Origin: Leekyejoonella antrihumi
GTDB taxonomy: Bacteria; Actinomycetota; Actinomycetes; Actinomycetales; Dermatophilaceae
Assembly: GCF_007845645.1 (NCBI RefSeq)
Contig: NZ_VCQV01000004.1
Location: forward strand, 1-64,000
Direction: 5' to 3'
Length of the DNA: 64,000 bases
The notes beneath the pieces were generated by a model. That model had not been told where the DNA came from. It saw nothing but the letters and a program-made list of their open reading frames with translations, and ran no database searches. Below are positions 8,944 through 18,265 of this stretch, piece after piece (within the stretch, counting starts at the first letter, position 1; every line of letters begins with the position of its first letter). A program made the translations under genes and the position numbers.

Positions 8944-10302
8944 TCAGGAGATCGCCGGCACCGCGGCGAGCGCCGAGGTGAGGGCCTCCTCGGACAGTGC
9001 ATCGTCGATGAGCCGGTCGGCCAGATAGCTCTCGTAGGCACCGAGCTCGAGCAGCCCATGCCCGGACAGCCCGATCACGATGACCTGCTCCTGGCCGGTC
9101 TCCTTGCAGGACAAGGCCGCCCGACGAGCCTGCGCGATCGCGTGCGACGACTCGGGTGCTGGCACGACACCTTCCGTGCGGGCGAACTGCAGAGCCGCGT
9201 CGAAGCATTCGCTCTGGTGCAGACTGGTCGCCTCCACCAGACCCTCGTGCACCACGTGCGAGAGCAGCGGCGCCATCCCGTGGTAGCGCAGTCCGCCGGC
9301 GTGGATCGGGGACGGCACGAAGTCGTGGCCGAGGGTATACATCTTGAGCAGCGGGGTGAGCCCGGCCGTGTCGCCGAAGTCGTAGCGGTACTCGCCACGC
9401 GTCAACGTCGGGCAGGCCGCGGGCTCAACCGCGAGCAGCCGCGGCGACTGGTTGCCGGCCAGTTTCTCCCGCAGGAAGGGGAAGATCAGGCCCGCGAAGT
9501 TGGACCCGCCGCCGGCGCAGCCGACGACGAGGTCGGCGCCGGTCTCACCGGCCTTGCGCAGCTGCAGCAACGCCTCCTCGCCGATGACGGTCTGGTGCAG
9601 CAGCACGTGGTTGAGGACCGACCCCAGGGCGTATTTCGTGTCATCCCGCTGCGCCGCGACCTCGACCGCCTCGGAGATGGCGATGCCCAGGCTGCCGGGG
9701 TGGCCCTCCTCGAAGGCCTTGCCCGCCTCGGTCAGCAGGCTCGGTGAGCGATAGACCGTGCCGCCGAACGTCTCGATCAGGGTGCGGCGCGCCGGCTTCG
9801 TGTCGAAGGACGCACCCACCTGCCAGACGTCGCACTGCATGTCGAAGAGCGCGCACGCGAACGCCAGCGCCGTGCCCCACTGGCCCGCTCCGGTCTCGGT
9901 GGTCAGGTGCCGAATGCCGTTGATCGAGTTGTAGTACGCCTGCGGCACAGCGGTGTTGGTCTTGTGCGACCCGGCCGGCGAGACACCCTCGTGCTTGTAG
10001 TAGATCCGCGCCGGGGTGTCGAGCACCCGCTCCAGCCTGCGCGCGCGAAACAACGGCGAGGGCCGCCACTGCCGGTAGATCTCGCGCACCGGCTCGGGGA
10101 TCTCGACATACCGCTCGGTCGTGACCTCCTGGGCGATCAGCTCGGGTGGGAAGAGGGCGGCTAGGTCGTCCGGACCGACCGGCTGGTGGGTGCCCGGATG
10201 CAACGGCGGTGGCGGCGGCGTGGGCAGGTCCGCGACCACGTTGTACCAGTGCGTCGGAATCTCGGAGTCGTCGAGCAGATACTTCACTGGTTCGTCGGCC
10301 AT
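8944..10302 (-). CDS. TrpB2-type tryptophan synthase beta subunit
   Basis: A 452-residue PLP enzyme of the TrpB2 subgroup, longer than TrpB1. The PLP lysine is Lys114 in [14 protein letters not shown], and the phosphate loop is [11 protein letters not shown]. TrpB2 condenses indole with serine and is often encoded away from trpA as an indole-salvage enzyme; no other trp gene is in this window. The ATG at 10302 gives the usual N-terminus ([15 protein letters not shown]), and the open frame beyond it to 10491 is not needed. Confidence 0.92.
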   Translation of the reverse strand: MADEPVKYLLDDSEIPTHWYNVVADLPTPPPPPLHPGTHQPVGPDDLAALFPPELIAQEVTTERYVEIPEPVREIYRQWRPSPLFRARRLERVLDTPARIYYKHEGVSPAGSHKTNTAVPQAYYNSINGIRHLTTETGAGQWGTALAFACALFDMQCDVWQVGASFDTKPARRTLIETFGGTVYRSPSLLTEAGKAFEEGHPGSLGIAISEAVEVAAQRDDTKYALGSVLNHVLLHQTVIGEEALLQLRKAGETGADLVVGCAGGGSNFAGLIFPFLREKLAGNQSPRLLAVEPAACPTLTRGEYRYDFGDTAGLTPLLKMYTLGHDFVPSPIHAGGLRYHGMAPLLSHVVHEGLVEATSLHQSECFDAALQFARTEGVVPAPESSHAIAQARRAALSCKETGQEQVIVIGLSGHGLLELGAYESYLADRLIDDALSEEALTSALAAVPAIS

Positions 10303-10425
10303 GGCGTCCTCACGTGGTTGCGGTGCTGAGCCACACAGTAGGCGGTGCGGGCACGCCCCGGCCAGATTTTCGCGGCATTCCGTCGGCTGTAGCATGTGGA
10401 TCGGACGCACTTCGGAGGAGTCGAC

Positions 10426-10605
10426 ATGCCGCGGTATCGCTTTCTTGATGGCATGGGGGATGTTGTCGCAGAGGAGGAGTTCGCGGACCACGCCACGGCA
10501 ATGACCTGGCTTCGTGAAGAGGACGAGCTCGACGAGCCGGTGCAGCGGGTCGAGTATCTCGGGCCCGAGGGTGACTGGCGCTGGGCTGGAGCGTTCGAAG
10601 GCTGA
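10426..10605 (+). CDS. Small acidic protein of unknown function
   Basis: A 59-residue soluble protein, acidic in the middle ([20 protein letters not shown]), with two aromatic C-terminal segments. A strong GGAGGAG lies 5 nt before the ATG at 10426, which fixes the start and argues that it is a real gene. It is divergent from trpB2 and convergent with the glycosylase gene. The composition suggests a small beta/alpha domain; I do not recognise a family. Confidence 0.65.
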   Translation: MPRYRFLDGMGDVVAEEEFADHATAMTWLREEDELDEPVQRVEYLGPEGDWRWAGAFEG

Positions 10606-10610
10606 CGGCG

Positions 10611-10626
10611 ACCGGCGGATGCCGGT
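10611..10626. terminator. Short hairpin between convergent genes
   Basis: ACCGGC and GCCGGT pair around a GGAT tetraloop exactly between the ends of the small acidic gene and the glycosylase gene. There is no T-run, so it is at most a weak bidirectional terminator. Confidence 0.4.
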
Positions 10627-11486
10627 TACTTGAGCAGGCGGGACATCCGCCGGTCGGCCAAGACCTTGCCGTCGGTCTGACAGGTTGCGCAGTACTGCAG
10701 CGACCGGTCGGCGAACGACACCTCGCGGACCACGTCACCGCACACCGGGCACTTCTCGCCGGTGCGGCCGTGCACCCGCATGCCGGCCCGTTTGGCGTCC
10801 TTGAGATCCTTGGCCGGTTTGCCGGTGGAGGCCTCGACTGCCTGCCGCAGCACGGACTGCAGCGCCGCGTAGAGTCGCGAGACGGTTTGCGCGTCAAGGG
10901 AACCGGCGACGGCATATGGGGAGATCTTCGCCGCGTGCAGCACCTCGTCGGAGTAGGCATTGCCGACCCCCGCAAGGACGGACTGATGGCGCAGCAGGCC
11001 CTTGATCTGCGTCCGCTGACCCTCCAGCAGGCCCGCGAACGCCGCCTCGTCGAAGCCGTCCGCCAGTGGATCGGGCCCCAGCGACGCGATGCCGGGCACC
11101 AGCTGCGGGTCGCCGACGACGTATGCCGCGAGCCGCTTCCGCGTCCCGGCCTCGGTCAGGTCGAAGCCGGACCCGTCAGAGAACCTGCAGCGCATCGCGA
11201 TCGGCGACTTGCCCGGACGCAGCACGGTGGCGGGGATCTGCTCCGACCACCGCAGCCAGCCGGCTCGTGCAAGATGGAAGATCAGATGCGTGCCATCGGC
11301 GTCCAGGTCGATGAACTTGCCCCATCGACGTGCCCCCGAAACCAGGAGCCCGTGCAGCGCCTGCGGAGGTGGGTCGTAGGTCTTGAGCACCGTGATCGAC
11401 CCGAGCTCGACCGAGGTGATGGCCAGGTCGCGGGTCCGCTCCTGCAAGAACCCGGCCAGCGCCTCGACCTCCGGCAGCTCAGGCAT
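10626..11486 (-). CDS. Formamidopyrimidine-DNA glycosylase (Fpg/Nei family)
   Basis: A 286-residue base-excision repair enzyme. The catalytic N-terminus MPELPEVE (Pro2 nucleophile after Met removal, Glu3), the helix-two-turn-helix around [18 protein letters not shown] and a C-terminal zinc finger with Cys246, Cys249, Cys266 and Cys269 are all present. It removes oxidised purines or pyrimidines; Fpg and Nei specificities are not separable by eye. The gene overlaps the upstream APP1 gene by 8 bp, so the two form an operon. Confidence 0.92.
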   Translation of the reverse strand: MPELPEVEALAGFLQERTRDLAITSVELGSITVLKTYDPPPQALHGLLVSGARRWGKFIDLDADGTHLIFHLARAGWLRWSEQIPATVLRPGKSPIAMRCRFSDGSGFDLTEAGTRKRLAAYVVGDPQLVPGIASLGPDPLADGFDEAAFAGLLEGQRTQIKGLLRHQSVLAGVGNAYSDEVLHAAKISPYAVAGSLDAQTVSRLYAALQSVLRQAVEASTGKPAKDLKDAKRAGMRVHGRTGEKCPVCGDVVREVSFADRSLQYCATCQTDGKVLADRRMSRLLK

Positions 11487-12543
11487 CCGCGCTCCGCTGC
11501 TGCGCCGCCTCGGCCGATTCGCGCTGCCGTCGGGCGTTTTGGATCAGCCTGTGCAGGGCGAACCCGTCGGAGCCCTCGAAGACCATCACCCGCACCGGCC
11601 GACCACGCACATCGTCCTTCGTCAGGGGGTGTCCGTGGGAGAGCACCCGCTGGGCCACCGTCAGCTTCCGGATGGCGATGCCGTCCACCGACTCCGGCTG
11701 CTCGAGCGCGAACTCCTCGTAGATGCGTGGGTCGTGCTGGCCGTCGTCACCGACGAGCAGCCACTTGATGTGCGGGAACTCCATCGCCAGTCGCCGCAGC
11801 GACCCGTGCTTGTGCTCCTGCCCGCTGCGGAAGGCCGCTGTCTCCGTCGGCCCCCAGTCCGTGAGCAGCAGTGGACCGGGCGGGAACCCGTGCCGTCGCA
11901 GAAACCGGTCCAGAACCGGCTGGGTGTTCCAGGCTCCGGTGGACAGATAGATGACCGGCGCCTCCGGATTGCGCGCCAGCAGTGAGCGATACATCGCAGG
12001 CATACCCGGCACCACCTTGCGCGCGGTCTCCTCCAGGACGAAGGTGTTCCACGCCGCGTGCACCGGCCTCGGCAGTGAGGTGACCAGGCAGGTGTCGTCG
12101 ATGTCGCTGATGATGCCGAACTCGGCATCCGGGCTGATGACCTGGACGGGCGCCTGCGCCTGCACGTCACCGGCGGTGATGGTCGCCTCCCGCCAGCCCG
12201 GCTCCAGCCCGTGACCGACCAGGTTGACGTCGATATAGCCGCCCCGATCCGTGATCGTCGAGACCGTTGCGTCGCCAAAGGTCACGGTGACCTCGACCTT
12301 GGTCAAGGGCGCGGAGAAGAACGCTCGGAAGCCGCGGCGCCCGCCGTCCGCCTCGACGGCCGGCTCCTGCGCGTCCTGCCCGTCCTTGCTCATCACGATC
12401 CGTGCCAGGACGCGCGCGAAGGATGGCCCGGCATACCCGGTGTAGGGCATCACCCGCCGCCCCCAGCCGCGGCGCCCCAGACCGCGGGCGACCACGGAGT
12501 TGAGGGCATCCTCGGCGCGGGACGCGGGGTGCGGCTTGGCCAT
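11479..12543 (-). CDS. APP1-family (DUF2183) phosphatase-like protein
   Basis: A 354-residue HAD-like protein of the App1/DUF2183 family, named after yeast phosphatidate phosphatase App1. The DxDxT motif is IISDIDDTCLVTSLPRP near the middle, followed by FVLEETARKVVPGMP, YLSTGAWNTQPVLDRFL, GPLLLTDWGPT and KWLLVGDDGQHDP, where the last Asp pair probably binds metal. The bacterial substrate is not established. It overlaps the glycosylase gene; a link to DNA repair is not evident, and the pairing may be only transcriptional. Confidence 0.85.
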   Translation of the reverse strand: MAKPHPASRAEDALNSVVARGLGRRGWGRRVMPYTGYAGPSFARVLARIVMSKDGQDAQEPAVEADGGRRGFRAFFSAPLTKVEVTVTFGDATVSTITDRGGYIDVNLVGHGLEPGWREATITAGDVQAQAPVQVISPDAEFGIISDIDDTCLVTSLPRPVHAAWNTFVLEETARKVVPGMPAMYRSLLARNPEAPVIYLSTGAWNTQPVLDRFLRRHGFPPGPLLLTDWGPTETAAFRSGQEHKHGSLRRLAMEFPHIKWLLVGDDGQHDPRIYEEFALEQPESVDGIAIRKLTVAQRVLSHGHPLTKDDVRGRPVRVMVFEGSDGFALHRLIQNARRQRESAEAAQQRSADA

Positions 12544-12650
12544 GGCGCTAGCCTAAGCCTCCCGGGTGAACGTCCGCCGGTCAGAGCGGCGGATCGTATC
12601 GATCCGGTGACAGCCCGGCGGGTGCAGCGACGCGCACCTAGGCTGACCGG

Positions 12651-13979
12651 GTGGGCATCTGGCCGTCGGTGGACGCTCTGCCGGGCGGTCCTGGCAGGGC
12701 ACCTTCTCGTCGGCAGGTGCTGACGGGCGCTGCCGGGGGTCTGTTCCTCGCCGGCACCGGCGGGGGGATCTGGGCAACGCGACCGCAGGATGCGCGGATC
12801 AACCTGTTGTCCCGGTCGGTCGGGTTCAGCGGGCCCGGCGAGCGGGTGCTGCTGAGGTCCGCGGACGCCGGTGCGATGATCGGCGGCACCCGAGTGCTCA
12901 CCGCGAGCACCGACACGGACCGCCTTGTCGCGGAGGCGCAGGCCTGGCTCGACGCCGCCCCGGCCTGGTCTCGGTCCGGCGCCATGCACAACCTCGCGCA
13001 GAGCGCGTTGCTCGACCTGCAGGTGCTGTCCGCGGATCTGCCGGCGCCGGTGGCCGGGTGGTCGCGGCCATGGCGTTATGTATGGCCGCGTGATGCGTCC
13101 GCGGCGTCGGTCGCGCTCGCGATTGCGGGGCAGCCCGACCTGGCCTACCGCGCGCTGACCTACCTGCAGCGGGTGCAGCACGAGGATGGCTGGTTCGAGG
13201 CCCGCTACATCCCGGGCACTGCACGGACACCCGACAACCGGCTGCCCCAGCTCGACGGCACCGGCTGGGTGCTGTGGGCGGCCGACCGGGTCCACGGGGT
13301 CTCGCTCGGCACGGCCGCGATGGTGCGTGACCTCCGCCCGATGCTGACGCGTTCGACGACGCGGATCCTGCGCAGCATCGACATCCCCAGCGGGCTGCCG
13401 GCGGCCTGCCCGGACTACTGGGAGACGCCCGAGCGCACGACCACCCTCGGCACCTGCGCTGTGCTCGCCGCCGGCCTCGAGTCCGCGGCCCGGGTGCTGC
13501 CCGTGGTGGGTGAGAAGTCGCTTGCGGCCGAGGCTGCCGCGGGCCTGACCCGTCTGGACGCCACGATCGAGAAAGAGTTCGGCCGCTACGGCTACCCGCG
13601 GCATCCGCGGCGACACGACCCCGATGCCGCCACGGCGCTCCTGCTGCCGCCGTTCCGTCAGCACGCTTCACCGACGGTCCTGGCGGCGCTGGACCGGTCG
13701 GCGTCCCGGATGAAACGGCCCGCAGGCGGCCTGGCCCCCGGATCGTCGTGGCAGCAGGACGGTGTGAGCTGGACGCCCGAGACGTCCCTGTATGCGGTGG
13801 CATCAGCGGCAAGCGGCCGGCGCGGCGAGGCCTGGCACTGGCTCACCTGGCTGAGTGATCATCGCACCTCGGCGGGCTCCTTCCCGGAGAAGGTCCTCGC
13901 GGGTGGTCGGCCGGCTTCGGTTGCGCCGCTGACCTGGACCGCGGCAATGGTGCTGCTCGCCCTGCACCACCTCGCCTGA
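12651..13979 (+). CDS. Tat-exported GH15/glucoamylase-like protein
   Basis: A 442-residue protein starting at GTG 12651. The N-terminus carries a twin-arginine type signal (SRRQVLTGAAGGLFLAG, about 20-36), so export through Tat is likely. The body has an (alpha/alpha) barrel character, with WRYVWPRDASAASVALAIA near 138-156, the WPRD motif of glucoamylase/GH15 proteins, and later GTGWVLWAADR and SWQQDGVSWTPETSLYA. This suggests a secreted alpha-glucan or trehalose-type hydrolase. The catalytic glutamates are not certain, so the substrate stays open. Confidence 0.7.
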   Translation: MGIWPSVDALPGGPGRAPSRRQVLTGAAGGLFLAGTGGGIWATRPQDARINLLSRSVGFSGPGERVLLRSADAGAMIGGTRVLTASTDTDRLVAEAQAWLDAAPAWSRSGAMHNLAQSALLDLQVLSADLPAPVAGWSRPWRYVWPRDASAASVALAIAGQPDLAYRALTYLQRVQHEDGWFEARYIPGTARTPDNRLPQLDGTGWVLWAADRVHGVSLGTAAMVRDLRPMLTRSTTRILRSIDIPSGLPAACPDYWETPERTTTLGTCAVLAAGLESAARVLPVVGEKSLAAEAAAGLTRLDATIEKEFGRYGYPRHPRRHDPDAATALLLPPFRQHASPTVLAALDRSASRMKRPAGGLAPGSSWQQDGVSWTPETSLYAVASAASGRRGEAWHWLTWLSDHRTSAGSFPEKVLAGGRPASVAPLTWTAAMVLLALHHLA

Positions 13980-14045
13980 ACTCGCGACGAGTCGCGCTGA
14001 GGGGGTTCCTCACCACGCAGTCGCCGACCGCCCTACGCTTCGATC

Positions 14046-15002
14046 ATGCCGTTGTCCCCGCGTGTGCCAGACCTGGGCGCCATGGACATGCTGCTGTCGG
14101 TCGCCCGGCTGGGCAGTCTCGGCAAGGCTGCGGCGGAGCACGGCGTGACGCAGCCCGCCGTGAGCTCGCGGATCAGTCGGATGGAGCGGCTACTCGGTGT
14201 GGCCCTGATCGAGCGCACCCGGCATGGCTCGGCCCTCACACCTGCCGGCAGCCTGGTCGCCGACTGGGCGCGGGAGGTCGTCGGCGCGGCCGCGTCCATG
14301 GAACGCGGCGTCGATGCACTACGCGCCGAGAGCCACGACCGGCTGCGCATCGCCGCGAGCATGACCGTGGCGGAATATCTGATGCCCATCTGGCTGAGCA
14401 TCGCGCACCTCGAGGACCCCGACCTCGGCATCGCCCTGGAGCTGGCCAACTCCGCGGAGGTCACCCATCGGGTCCGGAAGGGCGTGGTCGACCTCGGTTT
14501 CGTCGAGGGCCCCACGAAACCCCGGGGTCTGCGGACCTCCGTTGTCGGTCACGACAGCCTGGTCGTCGTGGTCGCCCGGTCACACCCGTGGGTCCGCCGG
14601 CGGGCGCCGTTGTCGGCTCGAGAGCTGGCCGACACCAAGCTGATTCAGCGAGAGCGGGGCTCAGGCACACGATCCACGCTGGGCAAGGCGCTGATCGATG
14701 CGCTCGGCGACGTCGACACGGCGCCGCCAATGCTCGAGCTGAGCTCGACCACCGCGATCAAGTCGGCCGTTCAGAAGGGACTGGCGCCGGCCGTGATCAG
14801 CTCCATCGCGGTCACCGACGAGCTCGAGCACGGCCAGCTCGTCGCGGTGCCTGTGGAGGGGCTCGATCTGTCGCGGACCCTCCGGGCGGTGTGGCCCTCG
14901 GGTCGGTCGCTGCTCGGACCGGGCCGCACGTTTGTGGCGCTGGCCAGGCGGGCGCACAGCGCGCGCGACCCGCACTCTCAGCTGGGCGTCACAGCGGAGT
15001 AA
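14046..15002 (+). CDS. LysR family transcriptional regulator
   Basis: A 318-residue LysR regulator: winged helix-turn-helix at about 10-70 (GSLGKAAAEHGVTQPAVSSRISRMERLLG), then a periplasmic-binding-like effector domain (about 95-290). The 3' end overlaps the convergent mrp gene by 14 bp. LysR regulators usually control a divergent neighbour, but here the upstream neighbour is co-directional and ends 66 bp before the start, so the target is not obvious. Confidence 0.88.
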   Translation: MPLSPRVPDLGAMDMLLSVARLGSLGKAAAEHGVTQPAVSSRISRMERLLGVALIERTRHGSALTPAGSLVADWAREVVGAAASMERGVDALRAESHDRLRIAASMTVAEYLMPIWLSIAHLEDPDLGIALELANSAEVTHRVRKGVVDLGFVEGPTKPRGLRTSVVGHDSLVVVVARSHPWVRRRAPLSARELADTKLIQRERGSGTRSTLGKALIDALGDVDTAPPMLELSSTTAIKSAVQKGLAPAVISSIAVTDELEHGQLVAVPVEGLDLSRTLRAVWPSGRSLLGPGRTFVALARRAHSARDPHSQLGVTAE

Positions 15003-16101
15003 TCGGCAGCGAGCGGCCCACGAGCGAGCGTCGTGCGGGCCGCAACTCACGCGCCAGCTCGGCGTAGGCACGCGCGGCCGGGGAGGTCGGGTCGGCCGCC
15101 ATCACCGGGACCCCTCGGTCGCCCGCCTCACGCAAGGAGATGTCGAAGGGCACCTGCGCGAGCAGCGGAGCATCGAGCGCCTCGGCGAGGATCGCGCCGC
15201 CACCGGACCCGAACAGGGGTGTGTGCTCGCCGCAGGCTCCGCACACCATGCCGCTCATGTTCTCGACGACGCCGGTCACCGCGATGTTCGAGTTTCGCGC
15301 CATCGCACCGACCCGGGTGGCCACGGTGCGGGCCGCCTGCTGAGGCGTGGTCACAACCAGCAGGGAGGCCTCGGGCAGCAGCTCGAGCACGGAAAGAGTC
15401 ACGTCTCCGGTGCCCGGCGGGAGGTCGAGCAGCAGCAGGTCGAGCTCACCCCAGTGCACCTCCTCGACGAACTGGGTCAGTGCCTTGTGCAGCATCGGAC
15501 CACGCCACACGATCGGCTCCTCCTCCTCGACCAGGAAGCCCAGCGACATCAGCCGCACGCCGTGCGCCTGGACCGGCAGCATCGTCTCGTACATCGCCAC
15601 CGGTGGCGTGGTCACGCCGAAGATCTGGGGGATGGAGTAGCCCCACACGTCCGCGTCGATCAGCCCGACTCGCTTGCCCTGCGCGGCCGCGGCGACGGCC
15701 AGGTTGGCGGCCAGGCTGGACTTGCCGACGCCGCCCTTGCCACTGGCGACGGCGACCACCGACTTCGCTCCGCGGGCGCCGACCGTCGTGCGACCGTCGA
15801 AGAACTGCTCTGCGGTGGCACGGCGTTCGGTCTCACTCATCACCTCGAACTCGACGACCGGCTCTGCGCCGGGCGCCGCCCGGCGAGCCGCGGCCGCCAC
15901 GTCGGTGCGAATCCGGTCCCGCAGCGGGCACGACACGGTCGTCAGGCGCACCGTGACCTCGATCCTTCCGCCGCGGCGGGGCGTCACGTCGCCGAGCATC
16001 CCGAGCGCATCGAGCGGCAGGTCCAGCTCGGGGTCACGCACTGCGCCCACGAGCGCGGCGACCGCATCCACGTCGATGTCGGGGCGGTGGGCGAGCTTCA
16101 T
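14989..16101 (-). CDS. Mrp/ApbC (NBP35-type) Fe-S carrier P-loop ATPase
   Basis: A 370-residue protein with an N-terminal MIP18/DUF59-type domain (about 5-90) and a ParA-like ATPase domain. The deviant Walker A is SGKGGVGKSSLA at 120-131; DADVWGYSIPQIFG and LLLDLPPGTGDVTLS follow; the bridging cluster motif is the CGAC in MVCGACG. Such proteins bind a [4Fe-4S] cluster between two subunits and deliver it to apo-enzymes. The start at 16101 has AGGAGGACCG in front. As last gene of the molybdoenzyme operon it may supply clusters to the two redox subunits. Confidence 0.9.
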   Translation of the reverse strand: MKLAHRPDIDVDAVAALVGAVRDPELDLPLDALGMLGDVTPRRGGRIEVTVRLTTVSCPLRDRIRTDVAAAARRAAPGAEPVVEFEVMSETERRATAEQFFDGRTTVGARGAKSVVAVASGKGGVGKSSLAANLAVAAAAQGKRVGLIDADVWGYSIPQIFGVTTPPVAMYETMLPVQAHGVRLMSLGFLVEEEEPIVWRGPMLHKALTQFVEEVHWGELDLLLLDLPPGTGDVTLSVLELLPEASLLVVTTPQQAARTVATRVGAMARNSNIAVTGVVENMSGMVCGACGEHTPLFGSGGGAILAEALDAPLLAQVPFDISLREAGDRGVPVMAADPTSPAARAYAELARELRPARRSLVGRSLPITPL

Positions 16102-16136
16102 CGGTCCTCCTGTGGGGCAATGGTTTCGGTCATGGC

Positions 16137-17360
16137 TCACAACCGCAGGGCCGGCACTCTGCTGCCGGCGCGGACGGGGTGGTCGCCCGGCTCGAGGCGG
16201 ACGATCGCCTCGCCGGCCGCAAAGGACTCGAGCCGGTGCGCACTGCCGCACTCGAGAGCCAACGTGCGGCCGCCGCGCTCCTCCAGAAGCACGGGCAGGA
16301 TGCGGGTCCGGTCGGGGCGACGGTCGAGGGACTGCGCCAACGTCACCGAGGTCCAACCCGATTCAGCGGCGCCGCGCCCGGCCAGAGCGAGCACGACCGG
16401 ACGGACGAACATCGCGCACGAGACGAGCGCAGCGGACGGGTTGCCGGGCAGCGCGAGCAGCGGGGTGCCGGCCACGGTGCCGAGGCCCTGGGGCGCACCG
16501 GGGGAGATGGCGACCGGGTGAAAATGACTGCCGCGGCGGTCCAGTGCCAGTCGCACCACTTCGTGAGTGCCCGCACTGACCCCACCGGCCGTGACCACCA
16601 GATCGTGAGTTGCCGCAGCGCGTTCCACCAGGTGGCGCAGAACGTCGGGTCTGTCGTCGGCGGTCGGCGGCAAGGTCGTGACGTCGGCGCCGTAGGTCCG
16701 CACCAACGTGGCGAGCAGGGTCGTGTTCGCGTCGTGGACGGCCCCGTCCACCCGACGCTCGCCGGGAGCGACCAGCTCGGTGCCGGTGCCGAGCACCGCG
16801 ACCCGAGGCCGGCGATGCACTGGCGCCGTGGAGATTCCGGCGGCGGCGAGCACCGCCAGGTCGACGGGGCGAAGCAGACGACCCCGGCCAAGCAGCACAT
16901 CCCCCGGTAGGTGCTCCTGGCCGCGGCGGCGCACGTGCTGGCCCGCCGGCACGACGACCGGCAGCTCCACTCCGGCAGTCGTGTCGAGCGTGTGCTCGAT
17001 CGGCACGACTGCGGTTGCTCCCTGCGGCAGCGGCGCCCCGGTCATGATCGGTGCGGCCGTGCCGCGGCGCAGCGGCGGGGGCAGCGTCGAGCAGGCGGCG
17101 ATCTCGTCGGCCAGGGGAAGGTGGACCGGTACCCCGCCGGTCCCGGCGAGATCGGCGTGGTGGACGGCATACCCGTCCATCGCGGCGTTGTCGAACGCCG
17201 GCAGGAACCCGGGCGCGGTGAGGTCGTCGGCGAGCACCAGACCGGTCGCCTCCGCGAGTGGCACACTGCATACTTCGGTCTGCTGGACGAGGGAAAGCGC
17301 TGCCGCGACGTGGTCGTCCAGCGACACCGACGTGATCGCGTCCGCACGGCGGAGGGTCAT
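16137..17360 (-). CDS. moeA: Molybdopterin molybdenumtransferase MoeA
   Basis: A 407-residue enzyme that inserts molybdate into adenylylated molybdopterin. It shows the MoeA N-terminal DNAAMDGYAVHHADL segment, the linker RRRGQEH, the MogA-like domain with GTGTELVAPGE and TAGGVSAGTHEVV, and LLALPGNPSAALVSC near the end. Start 17360 (ATG) lies just after the stop of the chaperone gene, with an in-frame GTG two codons before as alternative. Its place inside a molybdoenzyme operon suggests it serves that enzyme, perhaps as a second moeA copy. Confidence 0.93.
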   Translation of the reverse strand: MTLRRADAITSVSLDDHVAAALSLVQQTEVCSVPLAEATGLVLADDLTAPGFLPAFDNAAMDGYAVHHADLAGTGGVPVHLPLADEIAACSTLPPPLRRGTAAPIMTGAPLPQGATAVVPIEHTLDTTAGVELPVVVPAGQHVRRRGQEHLPGDVLLGRGRLLRPVDLAVLAAAGISTAPVHRRPRVAVLGTGTELVAPGERRVDGAVHDANTTLLATLVRTYGADVTTLPPTADDRPDVLRHLVERAAATHDLVVTAGGVSAGTHEVVRLALDRRGSHFHPVAISPGAPQGLGTVAGTPLLALPGNPSAALVSCAMFVRPVVLALAGRGAAESGWTSVTLAQSLDRRPDRTRILPVLLEERGGRTLALECGSAHRLESFAAGEAIVRLEPGDHPVRAGSRVPALRL

Positions 17361-17362
17361 CG

Positions 17363-18265
17363 TCACGACCGCGCCCCGGCGAGCATCTGCTCGAGGGTGG
17401 CGGCCGTATGGGCGGCGCGCTGCTGCCACCAGCGGCTGGTCGGATCGTCGCCGCAGCGCCGGTGCACGTCGGCCCAGCGGTGGGCCTGGCCGAGCAACCA
17501 GTCGAGTGTTGCCACCGGGTCTTGCTCCAGCATCGCCCGCAGCGCGAAACGGCGCTCACCGCGCCGGAATCCGACGGCGGCCAGCCGGGCGCCCTCCTGC
17601 AGGTCGCGCTGGGTGAGCACCATCCCGGTGCGCACCGGTGCCACGAGCGCGTCGAGCGCGTCGTCGACCGTGCCGGTGGCCGTCAGCGGTTCAGGTGCCT
17701 CGCGCAGCGCGAGCGGCAACTGGTCCGGCAGGTCGGCAGTGTCGTGTTCGGACCGCAGCACCTGCAGCGTGAGGTCGGCCCACTGGCCGATCGGGTCGAT
17801 GCCGAGCCCCTGGACCGCGACGAGGTAGGCGGGCGCCCACGACCAGATGTGCTCGTGCAGCAGGGCGCACCGGGAGCGCCGGAGGTGGTCGGCATGCTCG
17901 ACGTCGGCGGTGCTGCTCTCGGCGCCGCCCAGCTCCGCGTAGAGCATCAGCAGGGCCCCGAGGTGGTCGGCATCCTCGGGGGCACGCAGGCCCAGCGCCC
18001 GCCAGAACCCGGCGACCCGGTCCAGGCCCTCGCCGCCGAGCTTGCCCTCGGGGCCGAGGTGGATCGCGGCGTGCGGCGGTGCGCCGAGGACGAAGACTCC
18101 GGTGTGTTCCGCGCCGTCGGGCACGGGCAGGTCCAGACCACGGCAGATCTCGGCGTTGCCGGGAGGTGGGGTCAGGACTGCCGCTCCGAGCGCACGCAGG
18201 AGCTCCCAGTGCTGTGGAGCTCGACGCGACTCCTCCACCAGCTGCGAGGTGTGGTCTCGGAGCAT
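17363..18265 (-). CDS. TorD/DmsD-like molybdoenzyme chaperone
   Basis: A 300-residue all-helical protein with the layout of TorD-family chaperones: helices with LGALLMLYAELGGAE (about 130-145) and RCALLHEHIWSWAPAYLVAVQ (about 160-180), the region equivalent to the E-PxDH motif. Such proteins hold the apo-catalytic subunit until cofactor is inserted. It starts at 18265 with an ATGA overlap with the stop of the molybdoenzyme gene, so synthesis is coupled. It is longer than typical TorD (about 200), with an extra C-terminal arm (about 230-300) of unknown role. Confidence 0.75.
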   Translation of the reverse strand: MLRDHTSQLVEESRRAPQHWELLRALGAAVLTPPPGNAEICRGLDLPVPDGAEHTGVFVLGAPPHAAIHLGPEGKLGGEGLDRVAGFWRALGLRAPEDADHLGALLMLYAELGGAESSTADVEHADHLRRSRCALLHEHIWSWAPAYLVAVQGLGIDPIGQWADLTLQVLRSEHDTADLPDQLPLALREAPEPLTATGTVDDALDALVAPVRTGMVLTQRDLQEGARLAAVGFRRGERRFALRAMLEQDPVATLDWLLGQAHRWADVHRRCGDDPTSRWWQQRAAHTAATLEQMLAGARS